Source of the DNA: Anaerolineales bacterium
GTDB lineage: Bacteria; Chloroflexota; Anaerolineae; Anaerolineales; E44-bin32
Reading direction: 5' to 3'
NCBI GenBank assembly: GCA_030642885.1
Contig: DAOWMX010000109.1
Location: 1 to 7,368 of the forward strand
DNA length: 7,368 nucleotides
Shown here: in pieces, positions 1 to 5,691 of the stretch
How the letters are laid out: each line of letters starts with the position of its first letter
Position numbering within the stretch: position 1 is the first letter of the stretch
Notes under the pieces: generated by a model
What the model was told of the DNA's origin: nothing
Databases searched by the model: none
Seen by the model: the letters and a program-made list of their open reading frames with translations, nothing else
Made by a program: the position numbers and the translations under genes

Positions 1-502
1 GCTCTTTTCCTGCGGTCTGGCCTTCACGATTTTGCAGCCCGCAGCATACATGCAGAATATCCTGGCTCAATGGGACACACTGATCGGGGATGGTTGCTAC
101 CGTGTACCTTATCCGCTCGAAACCCAATTGAGCCTCGTCGATCTGAAAGACGTCGCCGAAGCGGCCCGGCTCGTCCTCACCGAGGATGGACACGCAGGTG
201 CGACGTATGAGCTGATTGGCACCAAACCGATGTCCCAGATAGAAGTTGCCCAGACATTGAGCGATGGTTTGAGTCGAGAGGTGGCACCAGAAAGGACGCC
301 GATCGAAGTCTGGGAGCAGGGCGCTCGGGACGCCGGACTGGGAACGTATGCGATCGAGACGCTCACGCAGATGTTTCAATACTATGAGCATCACGACTTT
401 GTTGGCAGCCCGCAAATCCTGAACTGGCTGCTAGGGCGTCCACCAACGACTCTGGCTGAGGCCGTCGAGCGTGAGCGCCGGCGGCGCGAGAATGACAAAT
501 GA
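1..502 (+). CDS. NmrA-like NAD(P)-binding oxidoreductase, C-terminal part (5' end outside window)
   Basis: The reading frame is open from the left edge (first full codon at 2) to TGA at 500-502, so the N-terminal Rossmann half with the glycine-rich dinucleotide motif is missing. The first visible residues, LFSCGLAFTILQPAAYMQN, match the 'SGL-x-(Y/F)TIL-x-P-x-x(Y/F)M-x-N' signature of NmrA/atypical short-chain dehydrogenase proteins. Further on come LSLVDLKDVAEAARLVL and GATYELIGTKPMSQIEVAQ, the usual 'D-x-x-D-V-A' and 'Y-x-L-x-G-x-x-x-S-x-x-E-I-A' blocks, then a C-terminal LLGRPPTTLAEAVE element and a charged tail. An internal TTG at 32 and ATG at 50 are not the real start, because homology-like sequence extends upstream of both. 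Members of this family are either redox-sensing regulators or NAD(P)H-dependent reductases; which applies here cannot be told. It lies 48 nt upstream of the molybdenum hydroxylase genes on the same strand, so cotranscription is likely. Confidence 0.85.
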   Translation, partial: LFSCGLAFTILQPAAYMQNILAQWDTLIGDGCYRVPYPLETQLSLVDLKDVAEAARLVLTEDGHAGATYELIGTKPMSQIEVAQTLSDGLSREVAPERTPIEVWEQGARDAGLGTYAIETLTQMFQYYEHHDFVGSPQILNWLLGRPPTTLAEAVERERRRRENDK

Positions 503-507
503 AACGC

Positions 508-528
508 AACCCTGGGGAAACAAGGGTT
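508..528 (+). other. Short hairpin between the NmrA-like gene and the FAD-subunit gene
   Basis: AACCCT at 508-513 is the reverse complement of AGGGTT at 523-528, giving a 6-bp stem with a 9-nt loop. It ends 5 nt before the AGGAGGG ribosome-binding site (534-540) of the next gene. The same CCCT could instead pair with AGGG of that ribosome-binding site. The stem has no proper U-tract, so a terminator is unlikely. A weak attenuator, an RNA-processing site or chance are all possible. Confidence 0.3.
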
Positions 529-550
529 CTTTGAGGAGGGAATTAAGCCT

Positions 551-1441
551 ATGAAGCCTGCACCCTTTGAATACATTGCACCAACCACCGTAGAGGAGGC
601 TTTGGGCCATCTCACTGAATATGGTTATGACGCCAAAGTCCTGGCTGGCGGTCAGAGCCTGATCCCGATGATGAATTTCCGTCTGGCTCAACCTGCAGTG
701 CTGGTCGATCTGAATAAACTCGCGGAGCTTTCATTTATCCGCTCCGAAAAGGATGGTGAGCTGCGCATTGGCGCCATGACTCGCCACTTTCAAGTTGAGC
801 GTGATGACCTTGTGGCCGAACATGCTCCGCTGATCCACGAGGCCATGCCGAAAATCGCCACCCCACAGATTCGCAGTCGGGGGACCTTCGGAGGAAGCAT
901 TGCCCATGCAGATCCGGCCGCCGAATTAACCACGATCTGTGTCGCACTGGATGGACGTTTCCGCTGTCAGAGTGTGCGCGGGGAGCGCTGGGTCCCGGCG
1001 AAGGATTTCTTCCTGGGTATGTTCACCTCGGTTCTTGAGCCCGATGAGATGCTGGTCGAGATCGCAATTCCACCGATGGCGCCGCGCACGGGCTGGGCGT
1101 TGGAAGAGGAGGCGCGACGCGTACACGATTTCGCGCTGGTAGGGGTGGGCGCAGTGGTGACACTGGACGAACAGGGCTGTTGTGAACGTGCTCGGCTGGT
1201 GTTCCTCAGCGTCGGTGATGGACCGGTGGAGGCGGTGAAGGCCGCAGAGATGCTTATTGGGAAGGAAGGTACCCCCGAAATAATCCGCGCGGCAGCCGAA
1301 GCGGTGACTGAAGAACTAGATCCGAGCGCGGACATCCACGCTTCCGTGAAATATCGATTGCATTTAGCCAGGGTCTTGGCGAGACGAGCGCTCGAGAAAG
1401 CGTTCGCGCGCGCCGCCATCCCCGGAACCCAAGCAGCGTGA
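551..1441 (+). CDS. Molybdenum hydroxylase FAD-binding (medium) subunit, CoxM-like
   Basis: A complete 296-residue protein, the usual size for the medium subunit of CO dehydrogenase/xanthine dehydrogenase family enzymes. The N-terminal PCMH-type FAD domain (about residues 1-175) carries both diagnostic FAD loops: AGGQSLIPMMNFRLA at 32-46 and TFGGSIAHADPAAEL at 112-126. The C-terminal half (about 180-285), with RRVHDFALVGVGA at 189-201, is the CO_deh_flav_C-like domain. The subunit takes electrons from the [2Fe-2S] subunit on FAD and passes them to the acceptor; it is expected to be cytoplasmic. The ATG start is preceded by AGGAGGG at 534-540 with a 10-nt spacer, and MKPAPFEYIAP is a typical N-terminus for the family. 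The next gene starts 13 nt downstream. The family assignment is secure; the symbol coxM is withheld because the complex is probably not a CO dehydrogenase. Confidence 0.96.
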   Translation: MKPAPFEYIAPTTVEEALGHLTEYGYDAKVLAGGQSLIPMMNFRLAQPAVLVDLNKLAELSFIRSEKDGELRIGAMTRHFQVERDDLVAEHAPLIHEAMPKIATPQIRSRGTFGGSIAHADPAAELTTICVALDGRFRCQSVRGERWVPAKDFFLGMFTSVLEPDEMLVEIAIPPMAPRTGWALEEEARRVHDFALVGVGAVVTLDEQGCCERARLVFLSVGDGPVEAVKAAEMLIGKEGTPEIIRAAAEAVTEELDPSADIHASVKYRLHLARVLARRALEKAFARAAIPGTQAA

Positions 1442-1454
1442 GAGAGGAAATGTC

Positions 1455-1943
1455 ATGATCAAAGCAATGGACATTACAGTCACCGTCAATGGGGAGGTCT
1501 TTCAGAAGACGATCGAACCCCGTCTGCTCCTCAGCGATTTCATCCGCCATGAGCTCAATCTCTCCGGGACGCATGTAGGCTGCGAACACGGTGTGTGCGG
1601 GGCTTGCACGATCTTGTTCGATGGAATGCCCACTCGCTCTTGCCTGATGTTCGCCGTACAGGCTGATGGGCATGAAATTCGCACCGTTGAAGACCTCGGC
1701 ACCATGGAGGATTTGCACCCACTCCAAGAGGCGTTCCAGGAAACCCATGCTCTGCAATGCGGCTTCTGCACATCTGGCTTTCTGATGAGCATCCTGCCCA
1801 TTCTCGAGGAATCGACGGACCTGAGCGAAGAGGATCTCAAGCGGGCGATGGAGGGAAACCTCTGCCGCTGCACGGGATACCAGAACATCAGAGATGCGGT
1901 CCAACTGGCCGCCGAAAAGATGTCCTCGGGGGGTGAATCATGA
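1455..1943 (+). CDS. Molybdenum hydroxylase [2Fe-2S] (small) subunit, CoxS-like
   Basis: A complete 162-residue protein with two iron-sulfur domains. The plant-ferredoxin-like cluster ligands are Cys43, Cys48, Cys51 and Cys63 (C-x4-C-x2-C-x11-C, in VGCEHGVCGAC). The second, four-helix domain supplies Cys102, Cys105, Cys137 and Cys139 (QCGFC and CRC, in CRCTGYQNI). Gln101 next to the second motif is the residue that normally contacts the molybdopterin cofactor. All eight ligands are present, so the subunit should be functional in electron transfer from the Mo centre to FAD. The start ATG at 1455 follows GAGAGGAA (1442-1449); an in-frame ATG at 1467 (Met5) is an alternative. A further ATG at 1450 is out of frame. 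The stop codon overlaps the start of the large-subunit gene by 4 bp (ATGA), implying translational coupling. Confidence 0.97.
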   Translation: MIKAMDITVTVNGEVFQKTIEPRLLLSDFIRHELNLSGTHVGCEHGVCGACTILFDGMPTRSCLMFAVQADGHEIRTVEDLGTMEDLHPLQEAFQETHALQCGFCTSGFLMSILPILEESTDLSEEDLKRAMEGNLCRCTGYQNIRDAVQLAAEKMSSGGES

Positions 1944-4288
1944 TGGCCAAATTGATAGGGAAGCGTATCACGCGCAATGAAGACCCTCGTTTGCTTACCG
2001 GCCAGGCGTTGTTCGTCGATGATGTTGAACTTCCGGGCATGCTTCACGCAGCTTTTCTGCGCAGCGAATACGCCCATGCCATATTGAAGGGCGTCGATGT
2101 TTCAGCCGCGTTGGAGCGGCCAGGGGTGGTTGCGGCTTTCACGGCAGAAGATATGGGCGACGACTGGTCTCCGGGCCCTCCGCTGGTGATCCCGCCGCCG
2201 ACCATCGAGGATGTGGAATTCTACACTCGCACGCAGGTCCCGCTGGTGAAGGATAAGGTTCGTCACGCCGGTGAGCCCCTCGCCATCGTCATTGCAGAGA
2301 ACCGCTATATCGCCGAAGACGCGTTAGACGACATAGTCGTCGACCTCGAACCCCTGGATGTGGTGACGAATATCGAGCGCGCGCTGGATCCAGACTCGCC
2401 GTTGGTTCATGATGATCTCGAATCCAATCTCGCCGCGCATCTCGTCCAGGAGAAGGGAGACTACGCGGCCATACGTGAGGGCGCCGACAAGGTGATTAAG
2501 CGGCGCATTGTCATTGAGCGCGGCATCGCCGGCGCAATAGAGAACCGCGGCATCGTCGCCTCCTGGGACAATAAGCAGCAGCAATTGACGGTCTGGGATA
2601 CGACGCAATCGCCCATTCCCATCCGCAACGGTTTGGCGAGCATGTTCGGATTATCCGAATATCAGGTCCGTGTGATCGCGCCCTTCGTCGGCGGCGCCTT
2701 CGGACCCAAGATCATGATGTTTTACCCGGAGGAGGTGCTGCTCACCTGGTCCACGCTCAAGATGGGTAAACCGATCAAATGGATCGAGGACCGTCGCGAG
2801 AACTTCTACGCCACAACTCAGGAGCGCGGCCAGGTACACAATGTTGAATTAGCGCTCACGAGCGATGGACGTATCCTGGGGTTACGCGACGATTTTCTGC
2901 ATGACACAGGCGCCTATGATCCTTACGGGCTGACCATCCCGCTGAATACTCAGTGCCATGCGTTGGGACCCTACGATATACCCAACTTCAGCTCCGATTT
3001 GAAGGTTGTTTTCACCAATAAGACCCTCACCACGCCGGTCCGCGGGGCCGGGCGACCACAGGGCGTCTATGTGATCGAACGGATGCTCGATATCGCCGCC
3101 AGGGAGTTGGGCATCGACCGGACGGAGATCCGTAAGCGGAACTACCTTCCCAAGGATGTATTCCCCTATGACAACATTATCATCGACCAGGCTTTTGAGT
3201 CCTTCGTTATCGATAGTGGGGACTATCTACCGGCGATGGAGAAAGCACTCAAGCTGATTGATTACGAAAAGTTCACCAAGGAGGAGCAGCCCAAGCTGCG
3301 GGAGGGTGGTCGACGGCTGGGCATCGGCGTCGTCTCGTTCATCGAGACGACGGGCGTTGGCCCTTACGAGGGCGCCCGGGTGACGATCGAGTCGAGCGGG
3401 AAGGTTAATACGGCGACGGGTGTCGGCACCCAGGGGCAAGGTCACTTCACATCCTTTGCGCAGATCGTCGCCGAGCGATTGGGGGTGGATGTTCGCGACG
3501 TGCATATCGTGACTGGAGACACTGCACAGTTTCACTGGGGGACGGGCACATTTGCCAGTCGCGGGGCAGTTGTCGCTGCGAATGCGGTGAATGCTGCCGC
3601 TTTGATCGTGCGCGGGAAGGTCCTGAAACTTGCCGGTGATCTGCTGGAAACGCCCGAAGAGGAGTTGGAGCTCGAGGATGGAGTCGTCCGTGTGGTGGAT
3701 GACCCTACTCGATTTATTAGTTTGGGTGATCTGGCCCAACGTTCCAATCCGCTGCGCGGCGCCGTTGAACCCGGCACCGAGCCAGGACTCGAAGCGACGG
3801 CCTACTTCGGTCCGAAATATGGAGCCACGGCCTTCGGCACGCACGCCATGATTGTTGAAGTCGATCCAGAGACGATGATGGTGGAGATCAAACGCTACAT
3901 CGTCGTCGAAGACTGCGGCACCGTACTCAACCCGCTCATCGTTGAAGGACAGCTACATGGCGGTGTTGCACTCGGCATTGGTAATTCCTTCTACGAGAAA
4001 CTAGTTTTTGACGACAATGGACAACTCCTAAACGCCTCTTTTGCGGATTACTTGATCCCCACTGCGGCGGAAATTCCCACAATCGAAATAGCTCATCAAG
4101 TCACACCTTCACCGCTTAATCCGTTGGGCAGCAAAGGCGTCGGTGAGGCTGGCGCCATCCCGGTTCCAGCGCTCTTCGCTCAGGCGGTGGAGAACGCGCT
4201 AGATGTGGATGGACTGGAGATTCTCGAATCGCCGCTCAGTCCGTTAAGGCTGTTCGAGTTATTCCACGGAGAGGAGAAAGACGCATGA
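1940..4288 (+). CDS. Molybdenum hydroxylase catalytic (large) subunit, xanthine dehydrogenase/CoxL-like, not form I CO dehydrogenase
   Basis: A complete 782-residue protein, the expected size for the large subunit. The N-terminal a/b hammerhead domain (about 1-130, with RITRNEDPRLLTG at 9-21) is followed by the molybdopterin-binding domains. Visible motifs are GGAFG at 251-255, the active-site loop PVRGAGR at 366-372, GTQGQGH at 496-502, GTGTFASRGAVVAANAV at 534-550, EDCGTVLNP at 657-665, GQLHGG at 670-675 and GVGEAG at 733-738. Glu736 in the last motif corresponds to the catalytic base of the family. In form I CO dehydrogenase the active loop is AYXCSFR, with the Cys that carries copper. Here that position is Gly369, so CO oxidation by the Cu-Mo mechanism is not supported; hydroxylation of a heterocycle, aldehyde or similar compound is more likely. 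No signal peptide is seen. The start ATG at 1940 overlaps the preceding stop; ATG at 1943 (Met2) is a trivial alternative. The gene overlaps the next one by 4 bp. Confidence 0.96.
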   Translation: MMAKLIGKRITRNEDPRLLTGQALFVDDVELPGMLHAAFLRSEYAHAILKGVDVSAALERPGVVAAFTAEDMGDDWSPGPPLVIPPPTIEDVEFYTRTQVPLVKDKVRHAGEPLAIVIAENRYIAEDALDDIVVDLEPLDVVTNIERALDPDSPLVHDDLESNLAAHLVQEKGDYAAIREGADKVIKRRIVIERGIAGAIENRGIVASWDNKQQQLTVWDTTQSPIPIRNGLASMFGLSEYQVRVIAPFVGGAFGPKIMMFYPEEVLLTWSTLKMGKPIKWIEDRRENFYATTQERGQVHNVELALTSDGRILGLRDDFLHDTGAYDPYGLTIPLNTQCHALGPYDIPNFSSDLKVVFTNKTLTTPVRGAGRPQGVYVIERMLDIAARELGIDRTEIRKRNYLPKDVFPYDNIIIDQAFESFVIDSGDYLPAMEKALKLIDYEKFTKEEQPKLREGGRRLGIGVVSFIETTGVGPYEGARVTIESSGKVNTATGVGTQGQGHFTSFAQIVAERLGVDVRDVHIVTGDTAQFHWGTGTFASRGAVVAANAVNAAALIVRGKVLKLAGDLLETPEEELELEDGVVRVVDDPTRFISLGDLAQRSNPLRGAVEPGTEPGLEATAYFGPKYGATAFGTHAMIVEVDPETMMVEIKRYIVVEDCGTVLNPLIVEGQLHGGVALGIGNSFYEKLVFDDNGQLLNASFADYLIPTAAEIPTIEIAHQVTPSPLNPLGSKGVGEAGAIPVPALFAQAVENALDVDGLEILESPLSPLRLFELFHGEEKDA

Positions 4289-4746
4289 GGATCGAAGGCG
4301 AGCACGTTTTTAACGGCTCTAGAGAGGACGTTTGGGTGATGGTGCGCGACCCTGAAGTTCTGGCAACGTTGGTTCCAGGCACTACGAAATTGAATCAGCT
4401 CTCGGAGTCCGAATACGAGGGTGAGATCAACCTGCGTATAGGACCAATCTCTGGTAGCTTCTCCGGGAAGATCTTCGTCGAAGATGAGATACCCCCCGAG
4501 AGCTGCACATTGAAAGCCGAAGGCGATGGGAGGGCGGGCTTCTTTAAGGGCAGCGGCACGGTTCACCTGAGCGAGCAAGATGATGGGACGCTGATGAAAT
4601 ACGAAGGGGATATTCAAATTGGCGGGAAATTAGCCAGCATTGGCCAGCGTCTCATCGACGTGACGAGTAAGACCATGATTAACCAGGGGATGAAGGGTCT
4701 GGACGCAGCTTTAGAAGCGTCCAAAGCAGAAGTAGCGGACGAATAG
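4285..4746 (+). CDS. CoxG-like SRPBCC-fold protein (CO dehydrogenase subunit G family)
   Basis: A complete 153-residue protein. Recognisable CoxG-family features are the N-terminal strand and helix MRIEGEHVFNGSREDVWVMVRDPEVLATLVPG, with the VPG turn at 30-32 (often followed by Cys, here Thr33). A run of beta strands follows, with FFKGSGTVHL at 86-95, and then GGKLASIGQRLID at 113-125 leading into a long C-terminal helix. The SRPBCC fold forms a deep hydrophobic cavity. CoxG of CO-oxidising bacteria is linked to membrane attachment of the enzyme and to quinone use. This copy ends soon after the SRPBCC helix, at Ala151-Asp-Glu, with no C-terminal linker or membrane helix, so it would be soluble. 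The start ATG overlaps the large-subunit stop (ATGA, 4285-4288) and follows GGAGAGGAG (about 4268-4276). It is the last gene of the operon. Family confident; function inferred. Confidence 0.93.
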   Translation: MRIEGEHVFNGSREDVWVMVRDPEVLATLVPGTTKLNQLSESEYEGEINLRIGPISGSFSGKIFVEDEIPPESCTLKAEGDGRAGFFKGSGTVHLSEQDDGTLMKYEGDIQIGGKLASIGQRLIDVTSKTMINQGMKGLDAALEASKAEVADE

Positions 4747-4749
4747 ATG

Positions 4750-4791
4750 GGGAGTCGCACCGAGTCTTGCTGCCTGGTAGGCGCGACTTCC
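4750..4791 (+). other. First of two hairpins after the CoxG-like gene
   Basis: Positions 4750-4758 (GGGAGTCGC) pair with 4783-4791 (GCGACTTCC) in a 9-bp stem with one G-T wobble and a 24-nt loop. The hairpin begins 3 nt after the stop codon. No run of T follows, so it is not a canonical intrinsic terminator. It may act as a 3' end stabiliser or Rho-assisted end, or belong to a dispersed palindromic repeat; the sequence alone cannot tell. Confidence 0.45.
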
Positions 4792-4795
4792 AACT

Positions 4796-4841
4796 GGGGT
4801 AAAACGCCGAGTAGTGTGTAGGTAATGGGGCGTTCTATCCC
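4796..4841 (+). other. Second, longer hairpin after the CoxG-like gene
   Basis: GGGGTAAAACGCC (4796-4808) pairs with GGCGTTCTATCCC (4829-4841). The stem has 12 pairs including one G-T wobble, one A-C mismatch, and a 20-nt loop. It starts only 4 nt after the first hairpin. A stem of this length is unlikely to be pure chance. The following bases are CCGAGCC, so there is no U-tract. The double-hairpin arrangement suggests a transcript 3' end or a structured repeat. Confidence 0.5.
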
Positions 4842-5028
4842 CCGAGCCAGACCCTCCTTGCCTGAATCCCTCGCACTCGCGCAGCGTTCTTAAAGGAAGC
4901 ATGCCTGAAGGGGGCGATAAGGGATGATTGACCTAATCGGCATCTGTTCTTGTCAACACCAATAAGCCTCGCCATCCTGTAATCACCGCCTCAAATTGCA
5001 TAGCTACTCCGACAATCGAACTCACATC

Positions 5029-5057
5029 TTGCAGTTAATTGTCAAATAGACTATAAT
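5029..5057 (+). promoter_or_regulatory. Predicted sigma70-type promoter upstream of the small genes
   Basis: TTGCAG at 5029-5034 is followed after exactly 17 nt by a perfect TATAAT at 5052-5057. The surrounding DNA is AT-rich and lies between two transcription units. The -35 matches the consensus only in TTG. Transcription would start near 5064, about 190 nt before the tiny ORF at 5255 and about 310 nt before the 92-codon gene, leaving a long leader. Confidence 0.5.
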
Positions 5058-5070
5058 TTAGACCATAAAT
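5047..5070 (+). repeat. Imperfect 12-bp tandem repeat over the -10 element
   Basis: TAGACTATAATT (5047-5058) is followed directly by TAGACCATAAAT (5059-5070); 10 of 12 positions agree. The first copy contains the TATAAT box and the second covers the predicted start site. Tandem sites about one helical turn apart in this position would suit a repressor or activator, but an AT-rich coincidence is possible. Confidence 0.4.
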
Positions 5071-5254
5071 ATCCAAATATACATGGGCGGACTTGTTATT
5101 TTAATCAATCCGTCGTCTCGTATGTTGAGAGCGTGTTCTTTAGGCCCGAAAGATAAATGAAATAGCAATCTAGCTGGTGGTTGGTCTTCAGACTGGTCTT
5201 TACAAACTTATCTGGCAAAGACAACACTATGCATAATAAGAAATGGAGTTGGAC

Positions 5255-5362
5255 ATGACACTATCTGCTTTATGGTTGTTCATCTTGGCGGGGTTGGCTG
5301 CGTTGGGGGCGTGCTCATCGACTTCAGCACCATGCGCGGTGAGAATAAGATCGACATTTTAA
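5255..5362 (+). CDS. Possible tiny lipoprotein-like peptide (35 codons), or the start of a frame-disrupted small membrane protein
   Basis: ATG at 5255 is preceded by GGAG (5245-5248) at a 6-nt spacing and opens a 35-codon frame ending TAA at 5360-5362; an in-frame ATG at 5243 could extend it by four residues. The N-terminal 19 residues, MTLSALWLFILAGLAALGA, form a hydrophobic segment running into Cys20 in a lipobox-like LGAC, so a lipoprotein signal is conceivable. The residues after the Cys are few and their codons look random. If reading shifts by -1 at the GGGGG run (5305-5309), the hydrophobic segment continues into VLIDFSTMRGENKIDILKGG and stops at 5389-5391. That frame has more coding-like third positions. 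The gene may therefore carry a frameshift (real or a sequencing error), or may not be a gene. I do not recognise the product. Confidence 0.3.
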   Translation: MTLSALWLFILAGLAALGACSSTSAPCAVRIRSTF

Positions 5363-5375
5363 AGGGAGGTTCCTT

Positions 5376-5654
5376 ATGTCAAGGTTTTTGATTGAAGTTC
5401 CACATGAGAATAAGAAAGAAGCGTGTGAGAGAGCCGTCCAAGTTTTTCTGGAATCGGGCTCACACTTCGTGACCAATGCAGACTGGGGTTGCCACGACGA
5501 TGAGCACAAAGCATGGTTTGTCGTGGATATGGACAATAAAGAGGAAGCAAGAACTATCCTACCTCCGCATTACCGTCATGACGCGAAAATTATTGCCCTG
5601 GAGAAGTTCACGATAGATGATCTCGAGCGAACTATGGAGCAGCACAACGATTAG
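5376..5654 (+). CDS. Small conserved-looking protein of unknown function, 92 residues
   Basis: ATG at 5376 follows an excellent ribosome-binding site, AAAGGGAGGT (5361-5370), with a 6-nt gap from GGGAGG, and the frame ends with TAG at 5652-5654. The sequence suggests a ferredoxin-like beta-alpha-beta-beta-alpha-beta order: strand FLIEVP (4-9), helix 12-27, strand HFVTNADWGC (30-39), strand HKAWFVVDMD (44-53), helix 54-62, strand AKIIALEKF (70-78), and a final helix 79-90. This is the plan of small dimeric alpha-beta-barrel proteins. Striking residues are His10, Cys17, His30, Asp36, Trp37, Cys39, His44 and Trp47, clustered enough for a metal or substrate site, though this is inference. No signal peptide or membrane helix is present. 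I have a faint memory of similar unnamed bacterial proteins but cannot assign a function. It may be cotranscribed with the tiny ORF upstream. Confidence 0.85.
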   Translation: MSRFLIEVPHENKKEACERAVQVFLESGSHFVTNADWGCHDDEHKAWFVVDMDNKEEARTILPPHYRHDAKIIALEKFTIDDLERTMEQHND

Positions 5655-5691
5655 CCCTCTCGCCAGCTCAACACAAGATTATCTAAGACGA

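Larger units (their letters stand above)
4747..5254. other. Intergenic region, about 0.5 kb, no convincing gene
   Basis: This stretch separates the molybdenum hydroxylase operon from the next small genes. The first 100 nt hold two adjacent hairpins. The sequence TGCCTGAA occurs at 4859-4866 and again at 4903-4910. From about 4960 it becomes clearly more AT-rich, as expected for a promoter region, and contains the TATAAT promoter and the 12-bp tandem repeat listed separately. TGGTCTT is repeated at 5182-5188 and 5194-5200, around a small palindrome GTCTTCAGAC at 5184-5193. No open frame of convincing composition was found on either strand; a 63-codon minus-strand frame at 4711-4902 overlaps the hairpins and looks spurious. 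Confidence 0.6.

Noticed and set aside
967..1904. Long minus-strand frames (150 and 216 codons) opposite the FAD and iron-sulfur subunit genes
   Set aside because: They are antisense shadows of well-conserved genes in GC-biased DNA, with no motifs and no ribosome-binding sites.
3227..3844. 205-codon minus-strand frame inside the large-subunit gene
   Set aside because: The + strand carries clear molybdopterin-binding motifs across this stretch; the antisense product is unrecognisable.
4711..4902. 63-codon minus-strand frame over the twin hairpins
   Set aside because: It overlaps the CoxG-like 3' end and both inverted repeats; the sequence looks like translated repeat DNA, not a protein.
4747..4930. 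tRNA, riboswitch or group II intron remnant after the operon
   Set aside because: I looked for a T-loop, cobalamin-box-like sequences and a domain V-like hairpin and found none; only unassigned hairpins remain.
5199..5230. TTTACA with a possible -10 before the tiny ORF
   Set aside because: No acceptable -10 element lies at 16-18 nt; the nearest AT-rich hexamers are poor matches or wrongly spaced.
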